Source of the DNA: Phenylobacterium koreense
GTDB lineage: Bacteria > Pseudomonadota > Alphaproteobacteria > Caulobacterales > Caulobacteraceae
Direction: 5' to 3'
Length of the DNA stretch: 64,000 nucleotides
Assembly: GCF_040545335.1 (NCBI RefSeq)
Contig: NZ_JBEPLU010000001.1
Location: 744,001-808,000, forward strand
Positions 8,824 to 17,929 of this stretch are shown here, piece by piece (position 1 is the stretch's first letter; the number at the start of each line of letters is the position of its first letter). The translations under genes were made by a program, and so were the position numbers. Under the pieces are notes generated by a model that was given only the letters and a program-made list of their open reading frames with translations, was not told where the DNA came from and made no database searches.

Positions 8824-11301
8824 ATGTCCGATACCGTCCTGATCCCATTGGAAATTCCCGTCCTCGGGATGACCTGCGCCTCATGCGTCGGCCGTGTCGA
8901 GAAGGCGATCCGCGGCACGCCGGGAGTCGCGTCCGCGACGGTCAATCTCGCCGCCGAGCGCGCCCATGTGGAGCTGACGCCCGAGGGCGACACCGGCGCG
9001 GTGGTCGAGGCGATCCGCCGCGCCGGCTACGAGCCGCTCGACGAACGCGTCGAGCTCAAGATCTCCGGCATGACCTGCGCCTCCTGCGTGAGCCGGGTCG
9101 AGAAGGCGCTTCGCGAGGTTCCGGGCGTGCTGGAGGCGAACGTCAACCTGGCGACCGAGCGCGCCAGCCTGCGCGTCCTGGCCGGCGGCCCCGACATCCG
9201 CCGCCTGGCCGCCGCCGTCGCCGCAGCCGGCTACAAGGCCGAAGCGATCGAAGAACCCGGGTCGGCCCAGCAGGCCGACCGCGAAAGCGCCGCGCGCGAG
9301 CAGGAGATCAAGGGACTCCAGCGCGACCTCGCCATCGCCGCAGCCGGGACCCTGCCGCTGTTCCTGGTCGAGATGGGGCGTCACTTCATCCCCGGCGTCC
9401 ACCACTGGCTGGCGGCCAATATCGGCGAACAGCCCTGGCGGCTGGCCAGCTTCGCCCTGGCCGCGCTGGTCCTGGCCGGGCCCGGCCGCCGCTTCTTCGC
9501 CAAGGGCGCGCCCGCCCTGCTTCGGGGCGCGCCGGACATGAACTCCCTGGTCGTGCTCGGCACGACCGCGGCCTTCGCCTATTCGGCCGTCGCCACCTTC
9601 GTCCCCGGCGTGCTGCCGGCCGCCTCGAACCACGTCTATTACGAAGCCGCCGCGGTCATCGTGACCCTCATCCTGCTGGGGCGGCTGTTCGAGGCCCGCG
9701 CCAAGGGCCGCACCAGCGAAGCCATACGACGGCTCATGACCCTTCAGGCCAAGAGCGCGCGCATCCTTCGCGACGGCGCCGAGGTCGAGGTTCCGATCGC
9801 CGAGGTGGTGGTCGGGGATGTGGTGGCGGTCCGCCCCGGCGAGCGCATCCCCGTGGATGGCGACGTCACCGAAGGCGCGTCCTTCGTCGACGAATCCATG
9901 ATCAGCGGCGAACCGGTCCCGGTCGAGAAGACCCTCGGCTCGGGCGTGGTGGCGGGCACGGTCAACGGAACCGGCGCCTTCCGCTTCCGCGCCACCAAGG
10001 TCGGCGCCGATACGGTGCTGGCCCAGATCGTCCGCATGGTCGAGACCGCCCAGGGCTCGAAGCTTCCGATCCAGGCGATGGTGGACAAGGTGACCGGCTG
10101 GTTCGTCCCAGCGGTGATCGCCTCAGCCCTGCTGACCTTCGCCGTCTGGATGTTCGCCGCGCCCAGCCCGGCCCTGGCCTTCGCCCTGGTCAACGCCGTG
10201 GCGGTGCTGATCATCGCCTGCCCCTGCGCCATGGGCCTGGCGACGCCCACCTCGATCATGGTCGGAACCGGCCGCGCCGCGGAGCTGGGCGTGCTCTTCC
10301 GGCAGGGCGAGGCCTTGCAGGCCCTGCGCGACGTGCGGGTGGTCGCCTTCGACAAGACCGGCACCTTGACCGTCGGCCGCCCCGCCCTCACCGACCTGCG
10401 CGTCGCGCCCGGTTTCGATGAGGCCGAGGTGCTGGCGCTGGCCGCCTCGGTGGAGAGCCGCTCCGAGCACCCGATCGCCCAGGCGGTGGTCGCCGCCGCC
10501 AAGGCCCAGGCCCTGGCCATCCCCGAGGCGAGCGCCTTCGACGCCACCGCCGGCTTCGGCGCCGGCGCCACGGTGGCCGGCCGCCGCGTAGACGTCGGCT
10601 CCGATCGGATGATGCGCCAGCTCGGACTCGACCCGGCGATCTTCGCCCATGACGCCGAACAGATGGGCGACGAGGCCAAGACCCCGATCTATGCTGCGGT
10701 AGACGGCAAGCTCGCCGCCCTGCTGGCCGTCGCCGACCCGATCAAGCCCACCACCGCCGAGGCGCTGAAGACCCTGCACGCCCTGGGGCTGAAGATCGCC
10801 GTGATCACCGGCGACAACCGCCGGACCGCTCAGGCCGTCGCCGACAGGCTGGGCCTGGATCAGGTCGAGGCCGAGGTGCTGCCCGACGGCAAGGTCGCCG
10901 CCGTGGAGGCCCTGCGCAGCCGCTTCGGCCCTATCGCCTTCGTGGGTGACGGCATCAACGACGCCCCGGCCCTGGCTGCGGCGGACGTCGGGATCGCCAT
11001 GGGCGCGGGAACCGACATCGCCATCGAGAGCGCCGACCTCGTCCTGATGCGCGACGACCTGCGCGCCGTGGCCACGGCCGTCTCGCTCAGCCGCGCGGTC
11101 ATGACCAACATCGGCCAGAATCTCGCCTGGGCCTTTGGCTACAATGTCATCCTCATTCCGGTGGCGGCCGGCGCGCTCTACCCCGTCTTCGGCTGGCTGC
11201 TGTCGCCTATGGCGGCGGCGGGCGCCATGGCGCTCTCCAGCGTCAGCGTCGTGACCAACGCCCTGCGGCTGAAAAGTTTCAAGACCAGGAGTCTCGCATG
11301 A
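8824..11301 (+). CDS. copA: Cu(I)-exporting P1B-type ATPase CopA
   Basis: An 825-residue copper export pump of the inner membrane. It has two N-terminal HMA domains (CASC at 18-21 and 85-88), membrane helices, the transport motif CPC at 466-468, the phosphorylation motif DKTGTLT starting at Asp510, an SEHP nucleotide motif and the hinge GDGINDAP near 708. All catalytic motifs are intact. The ATG at 8824 has GGAG upstream and lies after the predicted transcription start. Its stop overlaps the regulator start by four bases (ATGA), so the two are translationally coupled. Confidence 0.95.
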   Translation: MSDTVLIPLEIPVLGMTCASCVGRVEKAIRGTPGVASATVNLAAERAHVELTPEGDTGAVVEAIRRAGYEPLDERVELKISGMTCASCVSRVEKALREVPGVLEANVNLATERASLRVLAGGPDIRRLAAAVAAAGYKAEAIEEPGSAQQADRESAAREQEIKGLQRDLAIAAAGTLPLFLVEMGRHFIPGVHHWLAANIGEQPWRLASFALAALVLAGPGRRFFAKGAPALLRGAPDMNSLVVLGTTAAFAYSAVATFVPGVLPAASNHVYYEAAAVIVTLILLGRLFEARAKGRTSEAIRRLMTLQAKSARILRDGAEVEVPIAEVVVGDVVAVRPGERIPVDGDVTEGASFVDESMISGEPVPVEKTLGSGVVAGTVNGTGAFRFRATKVGADTVLAQIVRMVETAQGSKLPIQAMVDKVTGWFVPAVIASALLTFAVWMFAAPSPALAFALVNAVAVLIIACPCAMGLATPTSIMVGTGRAAELGVLFRQGEALQALRDVRVVAFDKTGTLTVGRPALTDLRVAPGFDEAEVLALAASVESRSEHPIAQAVVAAAKAQALAIPEASAFDATAGFGAGATVAGRRVDVGSDRMMRQLGLDPAIFAHDAEQMGDEAKTPIYAAVDGKLAALLAVADPIKPTTAEALKTLHALGLKIAVITGDNRRTAQAVADRLGLDQVEAEVLPDGKVAAVEALRSRFGPIAFVGDGINDAPALAAADVGIAMGAGTDIAIESADLVLMRDDLRAVATAVSLSRAVMTNIGQNLAWAFGYNVILIPVAAGALYPVFGWLLSPMAAAGAMALSSVSVVTNALRLKSFKTRSLA

Positions 11302-11696
11302 ACATCGGTCAGGCTTCGCGGGCCTCTGGCGTCAGCGCCAAGATGATACGCTACTACGACGAAATCGGCCTCGTCCGCCCCTCGGCGCGGACCGAGTCCA
11401 ACTACCGCGAATACGACGAGCGGGAGATCAACGAGCTGCGCTTCATCCGCCGGGCGCGGTCGCTGGGCTTCTCCATGCCGGAGATCACCAAGCTGCTGTC
11501 GCTGTGGCGTGATCGCGGCCGTCCCAGCCGCGAGGTGAAGGCCATTGCCGACCGCCATCTGGCCGACCTCGACAACCGCATCGCCGAGATGCAGGCCATG
11601 GCCGACACCCTGCGCCAGCTCTCACGGTGCTGCGCGGGCGACGACCGGCCCGACTGCCCGATCCTGGCGGACCTGACCGGCGAGACGGCGGCTTAA
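11298..11696 (+). CDS. cueR: Copper-responsive MerR-family regulator (CueR/HmrR)
   Basis: A 132-residue MerR-family activator. The N-terminal winged helix ([20 protein letters not shown]) and the dimerisation helix are followed by the metal loop [10 protein letters not shown], in which a C-x7-C pair matches Cu(I)-sensing CueR. Overlap of its ATG with the copA stop places it in the copper operon, where it probably binds both operators at 8721-8791 and controls its own synthesis. The stop overlaps that of the convergent TetR gene. Confidence 0.92.
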   Translation: MNIGQASRASGVSAKMIRYYDEIGLVRPSARTESNYREYDEREINELRFIRRARSLGFSMPEITKLLSLWRDRGRPSREVKAIADRHLADLDNRIAEMQAMADTLRQLSRCCAGDDRPDCPILADLTGETAA

Positions 11697-12325
11697 TCCG
11701 GGCGATAGGCGCGGAGGAAGGTGTCAACCGCCTGGCGGACCTGGAGCTCCATCTCCTCGCCCGTCATGTCCTCGGTGATCACCCCCCAGATGCGCGGTTG
11801 CAGGACGCCGGAGATGGCCAGGTCCTTGAACTGCTGGGCGGCGATGAAGGGATCGGCCTTGCGCAGGATCCCGCGGTCCATCAGGTCGGAGAGATAGCCG
11901 CCGATCTTGGTCAGTAGAACCTTTGGCCCGGTTTCGTAGAAGACCTTGCCGATCTCCGGGAAGCGCTCGTTCTCCGCGACGACCAGCCTATGGATACCGC
12001 GGGACTCCGCGGTCAGCAGCAGGCGCAGGAAGCTGTCGGCGAAGTGCTCAAGGCGCTCGCGCGGCGTGGCGCCCTCATGGGCCACGTCGAACAGGGTCTC
12101 GGCCAGCGCTCCGCATTGGCGCTGCATCACCGCCGCGAACAGCTCCTCCTTGGATTTGAAATAGTTGTAGAGCGTGCCTTTCGAACCGCCGAGACGGGCC
12201 GAGATCATCGACATCGAGGTGGCGGCGTAGCCCTCGGCCACGAAGCAATCCCGCGCGACGTCGAGGATCATGTCGCGACGCTCGTCGCGGCGTTCTTCCC
12301 TCCGCGTGGGGATTGTCGCGTTCAC
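11693..12325 (-). CDS. TetR-family repressor of the adjacent efflux operon
   Basis: A 210-residue TetR-family protein with an N-terminal helix-turn-helix (ATSMSMISARLGGSKGTLYNYF) and a C-terminal TetR ligand domain. It is divergent from a three-gene pump operon, the usual arrangement for a drug-sensing repressor. I prefer the GTG at 12325 (VNATIPTRREE), which follows a GGGATGGA; the ATG at 12352 lies inside a repeat of the presumed operator and has no spaced ribosome site. Ligand unknown. Confidence 0.85.
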   Translation of the reverse strand: MNATIPTRREERRDERRDMILDVARDCFVAEGYAATSMSMISARLGGSKGTLYNYFKSKEELFAAVMQRQCGALAETLFDVAHEGATPRERLEHFADSFLRLLLTAESRGIHRLVVAENERFPEIGKVFYETGPKVLLTKIGGYLSDLMDRGILRKADPFIAAQQFKDLAISGVLQPRIWGVITEDMTGEEMELQVRQAVDTFLRAYRPD

Positions 12326-12350
12326 AGTTCCATCCCAGATGTTTCTGACC

Positions 12351-12414
12351 ATCCTGTACGGTTTCGGCTTGACCCCGTCCAGTTCGCACAACATATGACC
12401 GTACCGTACGGTTT
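12351..12414 (+). promoter_or_regulatory. Divergent promoter and TetR operator of the EmrAB-type operon
   Basis: For the plus strand, TTGACC (12369-12374), 17 bp, then CATATG (12392-12397). A perfect palindrome ACCGTACGGT (12403-12412) sits at the predicted transcription start, where a repressor would block initiation. The sequence GTACGGTTT occurs twice, at 12356-12364 and 12406-12414, exactly 50 bp apart, flanking the promoter. The ACCGTACGGT word is typical of TetR-family operators in alphaproteobacteria. Confidence 0.75.
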
Positions 12415-12451
12415 TCTAGTCGTAGCCCATTCATTCAGTGCGAGACGCGGC

Positions 12452-13864
12452 ATGGCCCGCCTGATCCTCCCCCTATCGACGGCGGCCCTCCTCCTGGCGG
12501 GCTGCGCTGCTGTGCCGGACCTGGGCGCCCCCCCTCAGGTCCGACCGCCGCAGGCCTATGCCGCAACCCAGAGCTTCGCGGCCGCTCCGGCGGAGTGGCC
12601 CGCCGATCAATGGTGGAAGGGCTATGGCGACAGCCAGCTCGACGCCCTGGTCGATGAGGCGCTCGCCGGCTCTCCGACCCTGGTCCAGGCCCAGGCGCGG
12701 GTCCGCGCCGCCCAGGCGCAGGCGCAGCAGGCGCGGGCCTCGACCCTGCCTTCCGCCAGCCTCGAGGCCCAGGCCGCGCAGACCAAGCAAAGCTACAACA
12801 ACGGCATCCCGGCCGACTTCGTGCCCAAGGGCTACAACGACACAGGACGCGCCACCCTCGACCTGGGCTTCGACCTCGACATCTGGGGCCGCAACCGCGC
12901 AGCCCTGGCAGCGGCGACCTCCGAGGCCGTCGCCGCCGAAATGGACGCCGCCCAGGCGCGTCTGGTCCTGACCACCGCCGTGGTCTCGTCCTACGCCGAG
13001 CTCAACCGCGCCTTCGCCGAGTCCGAAGCCGCGCAGCAGGCCAAGGCCAACCGCGAGGCGACACGCAAGCTCGTGGCCCAGCGCGTCGACAACGGCGCCG
13101 CCAACCAGGGCGAGCTGAGGCAGGCCGAAGCCGCGCTCGCCAGCGCCGATCAGGAACTTGCCGCCGCCCATGAGCAGGTCGAGCTGACGCGCAACCAGAT
13201 CGCGGCCCTGCTGGGCGCCGGTCCCGACCGCGGCCTGGCGATCACCCGTCCCGCCGCCGGCGCAGGCCGCGAGTTCGGCCTGCCCCAGAACCTCGCCGCC
13301 GACCTCCTGGGACGCCGGCCGGACCTGCAGGCCGCGAAGCTGCGCGCGCAGGCCGCGGCCAAGCGCATCGACGTCGCCCACGCCGCCTTCTATCCGAACG
13401 TCAATCTGGCGGCCTTCATCGGCGCCCAGTCCCTGGGGCTGGACCTGCTGACCAAGTCCGGATCCGACATCGGCCAGGCCGGGCTCGCCGTCAGCCTCCC
13501 GATCTTCCAGGGCGGCCGGCTCTCGGGCGCCTATCGCGGCGCGCGGGCCGAGTACGACGCCGCCGTCGCCGCCTATGACGCCACCCTGGTTCAGGCGCTG
13601 AAGGAAGTGGCCGACGCCGCCGCCAGCGAGCGCGCCCTCGGCGCCCGGCTCGCCGCCTCGCGCGAAGCCCTGGCCAAGGGCGAGGAAGCCTATCGCATCG
13701 CCAGGCTGCGCTACGAGGGCGGCCTTGATTCCTACACCTCGGTGCTGACCGCCGAGAACGCGGTGATCCTCCAGCGGCGCGCCGCCGCCGACCTGGAATC
13801 CCGGGCCCTGATGCTCGACGCCGCCCTTGTCCGCGCCCTCGGCGGCGGCTTCCGAACCGCCTGA
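12452..13864 (+). CDS. Outer-membrane efflux channel lipoprotein (NodT family)
   Basis: A 470-residue TolC-class channel. A lipobox (LLLAGCAAV) follows the signal peptide, and the two long helical repeats with the family markers DQWWKGYGDSQLDALVDEAL, FDLDIWGRNRAAL and SLPIFQGGRLSGAYRGA are visible. It forms the outer-membrane exit of the pump whose adaptor and transporter follow. First gene of the operon, about 40 bp after the predicted transcription start. The ribosome site before the ATG at 12452 is weak. Confidence 0.9.
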   Translation: MARLILPLSTAALLLAGCAAVPDLGAPPQVRPPQAYAATQSFAAAPAEWPADQWWKGYGDSQLDALVDEALAGSPTLVQAQARVRAAQAQAQQARASTLPSASLEAQAAQTKQSYNNGIPADFVPKGYNDTGRATLDLGFDLDIWGRNRAALAAATSEAVAAEMDAAQARLVLTTAVVSSYAELNRAFAESEAAQQAKANREATRKLVAQRVDNGAANQGELRQAEAALASADQELAAAHEQVELTRNQIAALLGAGPDRGLAITRPAAGAGREFGLPQNLAADLLGRRPDLQAAKLRAQAAAKRIDVAHAAFYPNVNLAAFIGAQSLGLDLLTKSGSDIGQAGLAVSLPIFQGGRLSGAYRGARAEYDAAVAAYDATLVQALKEVADAAASERALGARLAASREALAKGEEAYRIARLRYEGGLDSYTSVLTAENAVILQRRAAADLESRALMLDAALVRALGGGFRTA

Positions 13865-13913
13865 TTCATAAAAAGACGCTTTCCGCCCTCCCCCGGAAAA
13901 AGGCCTCTCTCCC

Positions 13914-15083
13914 ATGCCCGACGATATCGGATCGCATCCCCAGCCGGCGAAGCCGGCCACCGCCGCGCCTGCAGCCCCCGCCGTCAGCAACAACGGCGCC
14001 CGGCGCAAGCGCATGCTCAAGATCCTGGCCGCCGTCGTCGTCGGCGTGGCCCTGCTCTGGGGCGTCTACTGGCTGCTGATCGGCTCGCGGCACGTCTCGA
14101 CCGACAACGCCTATGTGAACGCCGACACCGCCCAGGTGACCGCACTGGTCGCCGGCCAGATCGTCGAAGCTCCGGTCAGCGAGACCCAGATGGTCAAGAA
14201 GGGCCAAGTGCTCGCGGTGATCGATCCGGCCGACTACCGGCTCGCGGTCGACACCGCCCGCGCCCAGCTCGGCCAGGCCGAACGCCGGGTCGGCCAGTAC
14301 TACGCCAATGACGAAGCGCTGACCGCCCAGACCGCCGCCCGCAAGGCCGACATCGCCCGGGCCGAGGCTCAGCTCGCCAGCGCCCAGTCCGATTATTCGC
14401 GGGCGCAGGTCGAATACGGCCGCCGCCGCAACCTTTCGGAGTCCGGCGCGGTCTCCGGTGATGAGCTGACCCAGGCCGAGAACCGCTTCCAGGCCGCCAA
14501 GGCGGCGCTGGCTGCGGCGCAGGCGGGCCTCGCCCAGGCCCGCGCCACCGCCGCCCAGAGCGCCGGCCAGCAGAAGGCCGCCAACGCCCTCGTCGCCGGC
14601 GTCGATGCGAACGCCAATCCGGAAGTGGCCGCCGCTCGCGCGCGCCTCGCCCAGGCCGAGCTGGACCTCTCGCGCACCACCATCCGTTCGCCCGTGGACG
14701 GCGTGGTCGCCCGCAAGCAGGCCGTCGTCGGCCAGAAGATCGCCAACGGCGCGCCGGTCATGAGCGTGGTGCCGATCCAGGCCGCCTATGTCGACGCCAA
14801 CTTCAAGGAAGTGCAGCTCCGCAAGGTCCGCGCCGGCCAGAGCGTCGAGTTGACCAGCGACCTCTACGGCAAGGGCGTGAAGTTCCACGGCAAGGTCGCC
14901 GGCATGGCCGGCGGCACCGGCTCGGCCTTCGCCCTGATCCCCGCGCAGAACGCCACCGGCAACTGGATCAAGGTCGTCCAGCGCGTTCCGGTCCGCATCA
15001 TCCTCGACCCCAGGGAGCTGGCCGAGCATCCGCTGCGCGTCGGCCTCTCCATGGACGCCGTCATCGACGTCGCCGAACGATAG
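13914..15083 (+). CDS. emrA: EmrA-type membrane-fusion protein
   Basis: A 389-residue HlyD/EmrA periplasmic adaptor. One transmembrane helix at about residues 36-58 anchors it in the inner membrane; then come a biotinyl-lipoyl-like half domain (TDNAYVNADTAQVTALVAG), a long coiled-coil hairpin rich in Ala/Gln, and the second half domain (DLSRTTIRSPVDGVV). It links the downstream MFS transporter to the upstream NodT-type channel. Spacing of 49 and 9 bp to its neighbours supports one operon. Confidence 0.92.
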   Translation: MPDDIGSHPQPAKPATAAPAAPAVSNNGARRKRMLKILAAVVVGVALLWGVYWLLIGSRHVSTDNAYVNADTAQVTALVAGQIVEAPVSETQMVKKGQVLAVIDPADYRLAVDTARAQLGQAERRVGQYYANDEALTAQTAARKADIARAEAQLASAQSDYSRAQVEYGRRRNLSESGAVSGDELTQAENRFQAAKAALAAAQAGLAQARATAAQSAGQQKAANALVAGVDANANPEVAAARARLAQAELDLSRTTIRSPVDGVVARKQAVVGQKIANGAPVMSVVPIQAAYVDANFKEVQLRKVRAGQSVELTSDLYGKGVKFHGKVAGMAGGTGSAFALIPAQNATGNWIKVVQRVPVRIILDPRELAEHPLRVGLSMDAVIDVAER

Positions 15084-15092
15084 GAGCGGCCG

Positions 15093-16628
15093 GTGAGCCA
15101 GGCCCACTCCCCACCCGCCCCGCTGACGGGCGCGCCCCTGCTGCTGGCCGGGCTGCTGCTGGGCCTCGCCAACTTCATGGTGGTGCTCGACATCACCATC
15201 GCCAACGTCGCCGTTCCGCACATCGCCGGCGGCCTAGCGGTCTCGCCCAGCCAGGGAACCTGGGTGATCACCTCTTATTCGGTCGCCGAAGCGATCACCG
15301 TCCCGCTCTCGGGCTGGCTGGCCCAGCGCTTCGGGGCGGTGAAGGTCTTCGTGTTCGGGCTGGTCGGCTTTGGCGTCTGCTCGATCTTCTGCGGGATCGC
15401 GCCGACCTTCGGCCTCCTGGTCCTCGGCCGGGTCCTGCAGGGTCTATGCGGCGGCCCGATCATGCCGATGTCCCAGACCCTGCTGCTGCAGATCTTCCCC
15501 CGGGAGCGCGCGCCCCAGGCGCTGGGCATCTGGAGCATGACCACTGTCGTCGGCCCCATCGCCGGCCCGATCCTGGGCGGCGCCATCTCCGACAGCATCG
15601 GCTGGCACTGGATCTTCTTCATCAACATCCCGGTGGCCTTCGGCGTCGCCTTCCTGGCCTACCGCACCCTCATCCGCCGCCAGGAGCCGACCCGCCGCAT
15701 CCCCGTCGACTATATCGGCCTCGGCCTGCTCATCGTCTGGGTGGCCGCCCTGCAGATCATGCTCGACACCGGCAAGGAGCACGAATGGTTCTCCTCGCCG
15801 CTGATCGTGGTCCTGGCCATCGTCGCGGTCCTGGGCTTTGCGGTCTTCATGATCTGGGAGCTGACCGCCGAGAACCCGATCGTGAACCTGCGGGTGTTCC
15901 GCCATCGCGGCTTTTCGATCGGCGTCCTGACCCTGGCCATAACCTTCGGCGCCTTCTTCGGGACGGTGGTGCTGATCCCGCTCTGGCTGCAGACCAACAT
16001 GGGCTACACGGCCACCTGGGCCGGCTATGCCGCCGCTTTCCAGGGACTGCTGGCGGTGGTCATGTCACCGATCGTGGCCAGCCAGGTGGCCAAGCGCGAC
16101 CCGCGAGCCCTGGTGTCGTTCGGCGTCTTCTGGATGGCCGGAATCGCCATCTGGCGCACCCACTTCACGACCGGCGCGGACTTCCTGTCGATCGCCTTGC
16201 CCCAGCTCTTCCTGGGCTTCGCCATGCCGTTCTTCTTCATCCCGACCCAGAGCATCGCCCTAGGCGCAGTGGATCCCGAGGAGACGGCCTCCGCCGCCGG
16301 GATCGCGAACTTCCTGCGCGTGGTCGCTGGGGCCTTCGCCACCTCGCTGATCAACACCGGATGGGAGAACACCGCCAACGCCAAGCGGACCGAGTTGGTC
16401 GGCGCGCTCAACCAGCCCCAGGGCGCCCTGGACCGGATGATCGCCCAGGGCTTCTCGCCCGATCAGGCGCTCAGGCAGCTCGAGAGCCTGGTCCAGACCC
16501 AGGCGGTCATGCTGTCCACCAACGAGATGTTCCTGATCACGGCGGTGGTCTTCGCCATCGCAGCCAGCACCATCTGGCTGGCGCCTCGTCCCAAGAACGC
16601 TCCGGCCCCCGGGGGCGGCGGCCACTGA
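15093..16628 (+). CDS. emrB: EmrB-type MFS multidrug transporter (DHA2 family)
   Basis: A 511-residue 14-helix drug:proton antiporter of the inner membrane. The DHA2 signatures are present: MVVLDITIANVAVPHIAG in helix 1, the motif A-like loop after helix 2, and motif C-like GPIAGPILGGAISDSIGWHWIF in parts. Translation starts at GTG 15093, nine bases after the emrA stop, with GGAGCGG before it. Together with the preceding two genes it forms a complete tripartite pump; substrates are probably hydrophobic toxicants, unknown in detail. Confidence 0.92.
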   Translation: MSQAHSPPAPLTGAPLLLAGLLLGLANFMVVLDITIANVAVPHIAGGLAVSPSQGTWVITSYSVAEAITVPLSGWLAQRFGAVKVFVFGLVGFGVCSIFCGIAPTFGLLVLGRVLQGLCGGPIMPMSQTLLLQIFPRERAPQALGIWSMTTVVGPIAGPILGGAISDSIGWHWIFFINIPVAFGVAFLAYRTLIRRQEPTRRIPVDYIGLGLLIVWVAALQIMLDTGKEHEWFSSPLIVVLAIVAVLGFAVFMIWELTAENPIVNLRVFRHRGFSIGVLTLAITFGAFFGTVVLIPLWLQTNMGYTATWAGYAAAFQGLLAVVMSPIVASQVAKRDPRALVSFGVFWMAGIAIWRTHFTTGADFLSIALPQLFLGFAMPFFFIPTQSIALGAVDPEETASAAGIANFLRVVAGAFATSLINTGWENTANAKRTELVGALNQPQGALDRMIAQGFSPDQALRQLESLVQTQAVMLSTNEMFLITAVVFAIAASTIWLAPRPKNAPAPGGGGH

Positions 16629-16706
16629 AGCCGTCGCTTGCCTCCCGCAACGTGAACCGGGCCTAATGCCCGCAACACGCCATGAAGAAACGCGGGGAGA
16701 GCCGGG

Positions 16707-17924
16707 ATGGCCGATTTTGGAAGCGATGTGGAGCTTGAGGAATTCCGCGCCGAGGCCCGCACCTGGCTGGAGGAAAACTTCCCCGAATCATTGCGCGGCC
16801 AGACCGGCGTCGCCGCCCAGTTGATGGACGGTCCGGCGCCTGCCGGCGACATCGGTCTCTGGAAGCAGCGCATGGGCGCCAAGGGCTGGGGCACCCCGAC
16901 CTGGCCCAAGGAATACGGTGGCGGCGGACTGACGCCCCAGCAGGCCCGCGTCCTGCTGCAGGAGATGACCCGGATCGGCGCGTTCAACCCCCTGATGGCC
17001 GGCATGGGCGTGACCATGATCGGCCCGACCATCCTCGACTACGGCACAGAAGAGCAGAAGCGGAAGCACATCCCGCCGATCGCCCGCGGCGAGGTCCGCT
17101 GGTGCGTCGGCTATTCCGAGCCCGGCGCCGGGTCGGACCTGGCCTCGCTGCAGATGCGCTGCGTCGACGCCGGCGACCACTGGAAGATCGACGGCCAGAA
17201 GATCTGGACCTCCGGCGCCCAGTATTCCGACTGGTGCGGCGCCCTGGTGCGGACCGATCCGCGGGCCAAGAAGCATGAGGGCATCAGCTTCATGCTGGTC
17301 GACATGCACCAGCCGCGGATCGAGACCCGGCCGATCAAGCTGATCGCCGGCGCCTCGCCGTTCTGCGAGACCTTCTTCACCGACGCACGCGCCGAGAAGG
17401 ACGCCATGCTCGGCCAGATCAACGCCGGCTGGACCGTCGGCAAGCGCCTGCTGCAGCACGAGCGCGCCAGCCAGACCGGGGCCTCCACCGGCGGCGGCGG
17501 CAAGGCCGCGCCGGTTCACGAGATCGCCAAGCGCTATATGGAGGTCGAGGCCGACGGCTCCATCGCCGACCGCGACCTGCGCAGCCGCATCGCCCAGCAC
17601 CAGATCGACGCCCGCGCCCACGCCCTTACCCTGGCCCGCGCGGCGGCCGAGGCCCGCGGCGCCGGCGGCGCCACCAACGCCGCCTCGGTGCTCAAGAACT
17701 CCGCCACCCACGTCTCCCAGACGCGTTCGGAGCTGTTGCTCGAGATCATGGGCGCCCAAGGGCTCGGCTGGGAGGGCGAGGCCTACTCCACCGAAGAGAT
17801 CGAGACCGTACGGAGCTGGCTGTCGGGCAAGGCGATGTCGATCTACGGCGGCTCGGCCGAGATCCAGAACAACATCATCTCCAAGCGCATCCTCGGCCTG
17901 CCGGACACCACTCAGTCGACCTGA
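16707..17924 (+). CDS. Acyl-CoA dehydrogenase
   Basis: A 405-residue FAD-dependent acyl-CoA dehydrogenase that introduces the alpha-beta double bond into acyl-CoA esters. Family marks include GYSEPGAGSDLASL in the middle domain and the C-terminal YGGSAEIQNNIISKRILGL. GGGGAGAG precedes the ATG. No electron-transfer flavoprotein or other beta-oxidation gene is adjacent, so chain length and pathway remain open. It is convergent, six bases apart, with the HAD/ATPase fusion gene. Confidence 0.92.
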   Translation: MADFGSDVELEEFRAEARTWLEENFPESLRGQTGVAAQLMDGPAPAGDIGLWKQRMGAKGWGTPTWPKEYGGGGLTPQQARVLLQEMTRIGAFNPLMAGMGVTMIGPTILDYGTEEQKRKHIPPIARGEVRWCVGYSEPGAGSDLASLQMRCVDAGDHWKIDGQKIWTSGAQYSDWCGALVRTDPRAKKHEGISFMLVDMHQPRIETRPIKLIAGASPFCETFFTDARAEKDAMLGQINAGWTVGKRLLQHERASQTGASTGGGGKAAPVHEIAKRYMEVEADGSIADRDLRSRIAQHQIDARAHALTLARAAAEARGAGGATNAASVLKNSATHVSQTRSELLLEIMGAQGLGWEGEAYSTEEIETVRSWLSGKAMSIYGGSAEIQNNIISKRILGLPDTTQST

Positions 17925-17929
17925 AGCCG